Shown here piece after piece: positions 1 to 5,071 of a stretch of 5,071 nt of DNA. This DNA is from Candidatus Poribacteria bacterium. Lineage in GTDB: Bacteria > Poribacteria > WGA-4E > PCPOR2b. The stretch spans positions 1-5,071 of the forward strand of contig JAPUIP010000814.1 of the NCBI GenBank assembly GCA_027296925.1. The letters run 5' to 3'. The notes beneath the pieces were generated by a model. It saw nothing but the letters and a program-made list of their open reading frames with translations, was not told where the DNA came from and made no database searches. The position numbers were made by a program, and so were the translations under genes. Each line of letters opens with the position of its first letter. Within the stretch, counting starts at the first letter, position 1.

Positions 1-2274
1 AGTATGAGCGATATCGAGTTGAACATTCACATGAAAAGGACTTTTGGAAGTCATTTTTCCCTTTGATGGGATGGAGGTAGAGACTTTCACCAAATCTTCT
101 CCCGTTGGCAGAGCGGCAACCTTACTATTCAGGGCTTTAGGCGGAGAAAAGAGATTCAGCGCGTTTTCAGCATTTCCACCTTCAGGTCGGGTTGGGTTCT
201 TCACCCCTTCATGGCTGGATTGAGTCGATGGCTGCATTGCCTTTGGAACCTTGGTCCAGTCCGTTGAGAGATACCGATTGGCTGCCAAAAGGATGTGCAT
301 GAAGCTACCGGGGGATTGTGCCATCATGCCAGAGAAACTCTGAAGGGTTTTTTGCGCCTTTTTGAGATTATCTTTATTGCCGGTCAACTGGGTGAGGGTC
401 AGCAGGTTATTGGCGGCAACCGCATTCCCAGAAGGGATAGCGGAGTCGTAAGGGTTTTTGGTGCGAACCACTAGATGTTTCTGATTGGCGAGGGTGAAGT
501 AGAACCCACCCCCTTTGTCATCCCAGAACCGTTTTTTCATGGTATCGGTCAAAGATTGGGCCTCATTCAGCCAACGCTGTTCGCCGGTTGCCTGATATAA
601 CCCAAGCAGCCCACGAACCAGAAAGGCGTAGTCATCGAGGTAACCATCATATTTCGCAACGCCATCCTTGTAGGTCCGCATCAACTGCCCATCTTTTCGT
701 CTCAGATGCGTCAAGATAAATTCTGCCCCCTTCTGCGCCGCATCACGATACCGTTCATCTGAAAGCACTTCGTATCCGTAGGCGAACGCATCGATCATTA
801 AGCCGTTCCAACTGGTGATCACTTTCGTGTCAAGCAGAGGGCGTTTCCGTTTCTCGCGTACTTCTAACAGCTTTGCCTTGAGCGGTTCAAGCTGTCTGAG
901 AAGTTCGGTCTCGGATTTTTTAAGCCCTTTCGCCACGCTCGCAATCGAGGACGGGAGATACAGAATATTGGTTTTACCTTCAAAGTTAGGCCCCTTGTCC
1001 ACACCGTAGACTTTCATAAACAGCTTCGCATCCTTGTTTCCGAGAATCTGTTGAATCTCCTTTTTTGTCCAGACGTAGTTTTTGCCCTCCTCCGCATCCA
1101 CTTCCGCATCGAGCGCGGAATAGAAACCGCCCTCTGCTGATGTCATCTCTCGAAAGACGAACGCAAAGACCTCTGAAGCAATCCGTCGGTAGAGGGGTTC
1201 TTTTGTCAGTTGATAGGTTTGCAGATAGATTTTGGCCAGTTGCGCGTTGTCGTAAAGCATTTTTTCAAAGTGAGGCACTAACCAACGGGCATCGGTCGAA
1301 TACCGGTGAAATCCGCCACCGACCTGATCATACATCCCGCCATATGCCATCATGTCGAGGGTATGGGTAATTATCTTGAGAATTTGGTCAGAGGGTTCAC
1401 GTTGATATTCACCGAGTAGAAATTCAAGATTGGTGGGACGGGGAAACTTCGGCGCACCCCCGAACCCGCCGTAGGCGGCGTTGTATCTCCGCCGAAGATA
1501 TTTGACGGCTGACGTGATGAGTTTCCGATCCAGGGGCGTTTCACTGGTGGAGATCTGATTTCCACGCGTCGCCTGTTTGATGACCGCTATAATCTTTAAG
1601 GCTTGGGCAATAACCTTATCCTGTTGAGTTATCCACTGATCATGAAGCCCTCGCAAGACGCGTGGAAAGCCGGGACGTCCATAGCGATCCTGCGGCGGAA
1701 AGTAGGTGCCTGCATAGAAAGGCAGCAGATTGGGGGTCAAAAAGACAGAGTTTGGCCAGCCGCCGGAACCGGTCATCACCCGGGTGGCTGTCATGTAGAT
1801 CTCGTCAAGGTCGGGGCGTTCCTCCCGATCGACCTTGATGTTGATGAACCACTGGTTCATCAGTTTGGCAATCTCCGGGTCAGAGAAGACCTTCCTTTCC
1901 ATAACATGACACCAGTAGCAGGTCGAGTAACCGATTGAGAGGAAAATCGGCTTGTTTTCCGCCTTTGCCCGTTCTAAGGCTTCAGGTCCCCACGCGTACC
2001 ACTCGACCGGGTTATGGGCGTGCAAAAGCAGATAGGGGCTGGTCTCATGGATGAGGTTGTTCGTCCGGTTGTGCGTCCATTTCCATGTCCCATCGGGGTT
2101 TTGGAGTTCGTGCTCAACCGAACCTTCTGCCGCATCAGCAATAGGGAGTTGCGTCAGACCGATTCCAATGGTCATGTTGGCAGCAATCAGGAATCCCAAC
2201 ATCATCCCTAAGTAAGGGTATGCCCTTGTCGCATACTCACTGAATTTGACCCGATGTTTCCAATTGAATTTCAT
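1..2274 (-). CDS. DUF255/YyaL-type thioredoxin-domain protein, exported, 3' end cut by window edge
   Basis: The frame is open from 2274 to position 1 (758 codons, no stop in the window), so the C-terminus is missing. Residues 1-48 look like a signal peptide: a basic start, a hydrophobic stretch around 20-40 and an A-D-A site at 46-48. A DUF255 thioredoxin-like domain (about 70-240) follows, with HAHNPVEW at 85-92, the CxxC pair C119/C122 (CYWC) followed by HVM, VDREERPD, and GGWP. Then comes an alpha/alpha-toroid (six-hairpin glycosidase-like) region with GGGFHRYSTD at 319-328, PHFEKMLYDNAQL at 334-346 and SWNGLMIDAF near 488. These are hallmark strings of the YyaL/SPATA20 family, whose biochemical role is poorly known. 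From about 690 a low-complexity linker leads into a beta-rich tail (FHVNVQLDI) that may start a DsbD-alpha-like domain; that part is inference. ATG 2274 is preferred over ATG 2280 because AAGGAG lies 8 nt before it and only 2 nt before the other. The start overlaps the tlpA-like gene by 38 nt. Confidence 0.93.
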   Translation of the reverse strand, partial: MKFNWKHRVKFSEYATRAYPYLGMMLGFLIAANMTIGIGLTQLPIADAAEGSVEHELQNPDGTWKWTHNRTNNLIHETSPYLLLHAHNPVEWYAWGPEALERAKAENKPIFLSIGYSTCYWCHVMERKVFSDPEIAKLMNQWFINIKVDREERPDLDEIYMTATRVMTGSGGWPNSVFLTPNLLPFYAGTYFPPQDRYGRPGFPRVLRGLHDQWITQQDKVIAQALKIIAVIKQATRGNQISTSETPLDRKLITSAVKYLRRRYNAAYGGFGGAPKFPRPTNLEFLLGEYQREPSDQILKIITHTLDMMAYGGMYDQVGGGFHRYSTDARWLVPHFEKMLYDNAQLAKIYLQTYQLTKEPLYRRIASEVFAFVFREMTSAEGGFYSALDAEVDAEEGKNYVWTKKEIQQILGNKDAKLFMKVYGVDKGPNFEGKTNILYLPSSIASVAKGLKKSETELLRQLEPLKAKLLEVREKRKRPLLDTKVITSWNGLMIDAFAYGYEVLSDERYRDAAQKGAEFILTHLRRKDGQLMRTYKDGVAKYDGYLDDYAFLVRGLLGLYQATGEQRWLNEAQSLTDTMKKRFWDDKGGGFYFTLANQKHLVVRTKNPYDSAIPSGNAVAANNLLTLTQLTGNKDNLKKAQKTLQSFSGMMAQSPGSFMHILLAANRYLSTDWTKVPKAMQPSTQSSHEGVKNPTRPEGGNAENALNLFSPPKALNSKVAALPTGEDLVKVSTSIPSKGKMTSKSPFHVNVQLDIAHT

Positions 2275-2755
2275 GTCCATTTCTCCTTGTGGGTTTCTCT
2301 GCAAGCAGTTTTTGAATGCGGTCTTCCACCACCTCAAGGCGGAAGAAGTCCAGATATCTGACATTGCCCTGACGGTCGATCAGGATGGTGTAGGGAGTTC
2401 CGCCTGATTGATACTTTTCAAACGTCCGCGTTAAATCCTTGTCAATCGCAACACGGTAGGGGAAATCTCCATTCTCCACATAGTCTAAAATATCTTTCGG
2501 CTGCTGAACGTGCTGCAATTCAAAGGCGACGGCTAAACTGATCAGTTCAAACCCCTGGTCCGCATATTTTTTTTGAAGTTCCACGATTTTCGGATGAGAG
2601 GCTTTGCACCCCGGACAGATGATTTAGTCGTTTATACATCCGCGAGGTTGCGCTCCAAAACCCATCATGGAAAGATTTCTCTCCACCAACGCCGCTTGAG
2701 TCGTAAACGCGATCGCGATCAACAAGATATAAACGCAACGTGTTCTGAACATCAT
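2237..2755 (-). pseudogene. TlpA-like thiol-disulfide oxidoreductase, interrupted by an in-frame TAA
   Basis: ATG 2755 has a good Shine-Dalgarno site and opens a signal peptide (residues 1-21: basic MMFRTR, then a hydrophobic run ending T-Q-A). The frame stops at codon 44 (TAA, 2626-2624). In the same frame it then continues without interruption to TGA at 2239-2237, and codes for CPGC at 47-50, KASHP, a strand at 68-76 (GFELISLAV), YRVAID, the cis-Pro loop GGTPYTILID with P121, and VRYLDFF. This is the core of a periplasmic TlpA/ResA-type thioredoxin. Only about 25 residues lie between signal peptide and CxxC, where the family usually has about 40-50 including a FWATW-like strand; none is visible in any frame here. 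That suggests an internal deletion plus a nonsense codon, or an assembly error. GTG 2584 could start a shorter product, but without CPGC and without a ribosome site. It lies 31 nt after the propeller gene and overlaps the DUF255 gene. Confidence 0.75.
2283..2288 (-). promoter_or_regulatory. Shine-Dalgarno AAGGAG for the DUF255 gene
   Basis: The minus strand reads AAGGAG here, 8 nt before ATG 2274 and 2 nt before the in-frame ATG 2280. The spacing decides for 2274. The site lies inside the coding frame of the upstream tlpA-like gene (within its T-R-R-N codons), so the two genes would be translationally coupled if the upstream frame were read through. Confidence 0.8.
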
Positions 2756-2761
2756 CTAGGG

Positions 2762-2767
2762 CTCCTT
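2762..2767 (-). promoter_or_regulatory. Shine-Dalgarno AAGGAG for the tlpA-like gene
   Basis: The minus strand reads AAGGAG, 6 nt before ATG 2755, inside the 31-nt gap after the propeller gene's TAG. It supports 2755 as the original start of the interrupted thioredoxin gene and shows that its translation-initiation region is still intact. Confidence 0.8.
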
Positions 2768-2786
2768 CGCATAAGCATGCGGCGCA

Positions 2787-4166
2787 CTACTCCTCTGCGA
2801 TGCAGTAGAGGTATTCCTGCCCCCGCAGAAACAGTTCGCGGCCAACGACGGCAGGCGATGCGCTGAAGCTATCGTTAAGCTGATTTCGTGCCAGGAATTT
2901 GGGGGTCTCATCGTGACTAATCACGAGCGTTGTGCCGTCGCGGCCGGTAATGTATACGCGGCCCTGGGCACCGACTGGCGAGGCGAACACGTAACCGATG
3001 CCGTTCAGCCGCAACGGGCCAGGTTGGTCTTCACCCGTCCGGGCGTTGACGCGAGTCAGAATGCCCTGAAAGTGCCGGATAAAGTACAAGGAATCTCCGT
3101 AAAGCAGCGGCGAGGGCACATACGGCGCCCCTCGGGTGCGGCTCCAAACGACCCTAGCTGTCCCGGTGATGTCACCTTTGGCGCCGTCGAGGCGAATGGC
3201 GAGCATGGACGGCTTGTCGTAACTGCTGCCGACATAGACCATGCCGTCGCCGGCCACTGGCGAGGCGACCACGTTTTCTACCGACAGCCCGCCGCACTCC
3301 CAGATGACCACCCCCGTGGCCAGGTCGTAGCCTCGCACACGCTTCGAGCCGCTGATGATGACCTGTGGCTTACCGCCGTCCTCAACAATAATGGGCGTGG
3401 TCCACGACGAAACCCCATCGCGGGAGACCTTCCAACGCTCTTTACCGGTCCGCTTGTCGAAAGCCACGACAAACGACTGGCCTTCGTGGTCCCAGTTGAT
3501 AATGAGCGTATCGCGGTAAAGCGCCGGCGAACTCCCCTCGCCGTGCCCGTGCATCGGGTGCATCTGGCCAAGGTCCGTTTCCCACAGCAGCTCACCGTCC
3601 AGATCAAGACAGTAGAGCCCGTAGGAGCCGAAGTATGCGAACAAGTGCTCGCCGTCGGTAACCGGAGAATTGGACGCGAGGCTTGCGGTGTAATGTCCCC
3701 CGGCGTGCGGAAGTTCCTCTCGGACGGTCCGTTCCCAGAGGATGTTTCCGTCGCGGCGGCTGACAGCTATGACCATAAACTTGTGGCGATGTGTTATAGG
3801 AAGTTCGTCATGCGCGTTAGGGAGACGGCTGTATTTGGGTTTCAAAGCTTCACCGTAAGGTACGGCTGTGGTGACGAAGACGCGATCGCCCCAGACAATC
3901 GGCGTCGAATGCCCCACCCCCGGCAGCGCAATTTTCCAACGGATGTTTACCCCCTCACTCCATTCCACAGGCGGGTTGGCGTGTAGCGCAACGCCGGTGC
4001 CGAGGGGACCGCGCCACTGTGGCCAGTAGTGTTGGGCGTCGGTGCTACCCCCATCGTCACCCGCCGCCGGCATCGCCACAGAGACAGCGGTCAGGATGAT
4101 CAAAAAGAGAAATTTTCTTCGGCTCTTGACCCGCCCGATTTGATGACAAAGCACACGATGTCTCAT
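2787..4166 (-). CDS. Exported PQQ-like beta-propeller repeat protein
   Basis: A 459-residue protein ending at TAG 2789-2787. Start ATG 4166 was chosen over the in-frame ATG 4205 because it forms an ATGA overlap with the upstream stop, has GGAGGG 6 nt upstream, and begins just before the export signal. Residues 15-21 read SRRKFLF, close to the twin-arginine motif, followed by a hydrophobic run (about 19-31) and possible cleavage near 34-36. The mature part starts with WPQWRGP (48-54) and LPGVGHSTP (81-89). Blade motifs of the form G-x-x-x-W fall at roughly 50-residue spacing: W144, W195, W245, W289. SP-x(3-4)-G-x-x-Y/F strands recur to the C-terminus, consistent with a propeller. HGHGEGSSP (206-214) and NWDHEG (224-229) are typical of the BamB/PQQ-like family abundant in Planctomycetes-type genomes. 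Whether it binds PQQ, acts as an enzyme or is a binding scaffold cannot be told from sequence. Its GC content is visibly higher than its neighbours'. Confidence 0.92.
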   Translation of the reverse strand: MRHRVLCHQIGRVKSRRKFLFLIILTAVSVAMPAAGDDGGSTDAQHYWPQWRGPLGTGVALHANPPVEWSEGVNIRWKIALPGVGHSTPIVWGDRVFVTTAVPYGEALKPKYSRLPNAHDELPITHRHKFMVIAVSRRDGNILWERTVREELPHAGGHYTASLASNSPVTDGEHLFAYFGSYGLYCLDLDGELLWETDLGQMHPMHGHGEGSSPALYRDTLIINWDHEGQSFVVAFDKRTGKERWKVSRDGVSSWTTPIIVEDGGKPQVIISGSKRVRGYDLATGVVIWECGGLSVENVVASPVAGDGMVYVGSSYDKPSMLAIRLDGAKGDITGTARVVWSRTRGAPYVPSPLLYGDSLYFIRHFQGILTRVNARTGEDQPGPLRLNGIGYVFASPVGAQGRVYITGRDGTTLVISHDETPKFLARNQLNDSFSASPAVVGRELFLRGQEYLYCIAEE

Positions 4167-5071
4167 CCTTCTCCCTCCGTTTTCATGCAGATTTGGGCGA
4201 GCCACTGCTTTTGTCGTTTTGGCGACTGTGCGAGCACTGCCATGGTGGAAGGCATCAAGCCGTGGTGGTGAATCAACAGGGCTGTTGCCTGAATCAGGTT
4301 GTCTGTGCGTCCGTTTTTATAACTCGCCAGATAATCATTCAAAGCGACAGCCACGTGGTCATCCCAATGTTTGTGCAATTGCTTGAAGATCCAGCTATCC
4401 TGAATCCAGTCTGAATTGTCCTCCAGAGCTGCCAACAGTTTGGTCATGACATCCTCACCACCCAGCAATTCGATTTGCTTTATGGCGCTTTCGGCGAGCT
4501 CACGAATGCGAGGAGAAGCGTTCTGTTCCGCAATCGTGCGAAGGGTTGGCAGTGCTTGTGGTAAACCGATCTCACCGATGGCGAGAATCGCTATCTCATA
4601 ATCCCCTCCAGACCGGTTGGGCGGTGTCACTTTTTCTAAGAGGGCGGCAAGAGCGTCAGTCTCACCAATTTCTGCCAACGCATGCGTGGCACATACCCTC
4701 AAATCGACGTTGTTGGGATGATACAACGCTTGTGCCAGTGCGGGTACAGCCGTCGGATCGCCGATCTGTCCGAGGGCTTGGGCCATCTGGCAGGTGCGCT
4801 GTGTACCTTTATCGTCCTGCATGGCGCCAATCAGAGCAGGCACGGAAGCGCAATCTCTCCAGGATGCGATAACCTTTGCGGCACCCCACCGCTTTTCAGC
4901 GTATCGGGATCGCAACTGCCGCAACAACTTCAGACGCGCTTCAGTCTGAAGAACCTCTGGCGAATCCCCGCTCTGCCTCAACTCCCATAAAGTCTGTTGT
5001 AGGCGTTTCTCAAAGTGGGCTCGCTCTGTCGCTTTATAAATCGCTACCGCTACGATCAAGCAGAGCAGTCC
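4163..5071 (-). CDS. HEAT-repeat protein with N-terminal membrane segment, 5' end outside window
   Basis: The frame is open from the right edge to TGA 4165-4163, giving 302 visible residues. A TTG at 5059 is possible but unlikely as start: the codons before it (G-L-L-C) continue the hydrophobic segment, visible residues 1-12, so the true start lies beyond 5071. That segment would be an anchor or signal. A charged helical stretch follows (about 14-60, rich in K, R, E, L and Q). HEAT-type helix pairs come next: about 60-86 (RWGAAKVIASW, VPALIGAMQDD), 93-117 (ALGQIGDPTAVPALAQAL), 124-148 (ALAEIGETDALAALLEKV), 157-183 (AIGEIGLPQALPTL) and 188-204. The repeated signature is A-L/I-x-x-I-G-x-x-x-A-x-P/A-x-L. 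Residues 206-302 remain helical but fit the repeat poorly. HEAT repeats of this kind bind other proteins; the partner is unknown. The stop overlaps the propeller start as ATGA, which points to coupled translation. Confidence 0.85.
   Translation of the reverse strand, partial: GLLCLIVAVAIYKATERAHFEKRLQQTLWELRQSGDSPEVLQTEARLKLLRQLRSRYAEKRWGAAKVIASWRDCASVPALIGAMQDDKGTQRTCQMAQALGQIGDPTAVPALAQALYHPNNVDLRVCATHALAEIGETDALAALLEKVTPPNRSGGDYEIAILAIGEIGLPQALPTLRTIAEQNASPRIRELAESAIKQIELLGGEDVMTKLLAALEDNSDWIQDSWIFKQLHKHWDDHVAVALNDYLASYKNGRTDNLIQATALLIHHHGLMPSTMAVLAQSPKRQKQWLAQICMKTEGEG
4173..4178 (-). promoter_or_regulatory. Shine-Dalgarno GGAGGG for the propeller gene
   Basis: The minus strand reads GGAGGG, 6 nt before ATG 4166, within the last codons of the HEAT-repeat gene (its T-E-G-E-G tail). 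It decides the propeller start in favour of 4166 rather than 4205. Confidence 0.8.

Larger units (their letters stand above)
1..5071 (-). other. Predicted single operon: HEAT protein, propeller, TlpA-like, DUF255
   Basis: Four minus-strand genes are joined by an ATGA overlap (4163-4166), a 31-nt gap (2756-2786) and a 38-nt overlap (2237-2274). Each internal start has its own Shine-Dalgarno site. No terminator-like stem with a T-run and no promoter pair was found in the junctions, so one transcript entering from beyond 5071 is the simplest reading. Co-transcription is inferred from spacing alone. Confidence 0.7.

Noticed and set aside
815..1938. Several plus-strand frames of 60-110 codons opposite the DUF255 gene
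   Set aside because: All are antisense to a continuous, motif-rich minus-strand frame and have no recognisable content.
2547..2738. Minus-strand frame with FWSAT, which looks like the FWATW strand missing from the tlpA-like gene
   Set aside because: It is out of frame with CPGC, lies about 40 nt upstream of it, and overlaps codons already used by the signal-peptide frame. The rest of its product shows no thioredoxin features, so the likeness is taken as chance.
2768..2781. Small inverted repeat (5-bp stem, 4-nt loop) between the propeller stop and the tlpA-like ribosome site
   Set aside because: The stem is too short and has no T-run, so it is neither a convincing terminator nor a convincing regulatory hairpin; repeats of this size occur by chance.
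3278..3607. Minus-strand 109-codon frame inside the propeller gene
   Set aside because: It is a shifted frame of the propeller gene, with an Arg/Ser-rich product and no motif.
2913..3986. Long plus-strand open frame (357 codons) opposite the propeller gene
   Set aside because: It lies wholly antisense to a gene with clear family motifs, in the GC-rich part where stop codons are rare on the opposite strand. Its product has no signal, repeat or motif I recognise, and no ribosome site was seen at its start.
4164..4205. Upstream ATG 4205 as the start of the propeller gene
   Set aside because: It would add 13 residues ahead of an already long n-region and overlap the HEAT gene by 43 nt, while ATG 4166 has GGAGGG at 6 nt and an ATGA overlap.

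Overview
The window is a densely coding stretch with all recognisable genes on the minus strand, read from the right edge (5071) to the left edge (1). Four genes follow each other with a 4-nt overlap, a 31-nt gap and a 38-nt overlap. No stretch longer than 31 nt lacks a gene. No RNA gene, mobile element, CRISPR array, terminator or promoter was seen. The promoter presumably lies beyond 5071 and the end of the operon beyond position 1, since both outermost genes are cut by the window edges.

Order of transcription: (1) a HEAT-repeat protein with an N-terminal membrane segment, start outside the window (5071-4163); (2) an exported PQQ-like beta-propeller protein with a twin-arginine-like signal (4166-2787); (3) a TlpA-like thioredoxin gene with signal peptide, CPGC active site and cis-Pro loop, interrupted by an in-frame TAA and apparently lacking the strand that normally precedes the CxxC (2755-2237); (4) a large DUF255/YyaL-type protein (thioredoxin-like domain plus alpha/alpha-toroid domain) with a signal peptide and a C-terminal extension, running off the left edge (2274-1). 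The largest gene is (4), at least 758 codons. It has no stop codon in the window, so a scan that requires a stop codon would miss it.

The proteins with visible N-termini look exported or membrane-anchored, so the set reads as an envelope module: two thioredoxin-fold proteins next to a secreted propeller and a membrane-anchored scaffold. What joins them functionally is not known; shared regulation is inferred from spacing only.

The organism is probably an uncultivated Gram-negative-type bacterium. The propeller protein resembles those abundant in Planctomycetes, Poribacteria and related lineages (from memory of the family, not from a search), and the Shine-Dalgarno sites are strong (AAGGAG, GGAGGG). 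Base composition is uneven: hand-counted 60-base lines give 65-67% GC inside the propeller gene and about 42-53% in its neighbours.
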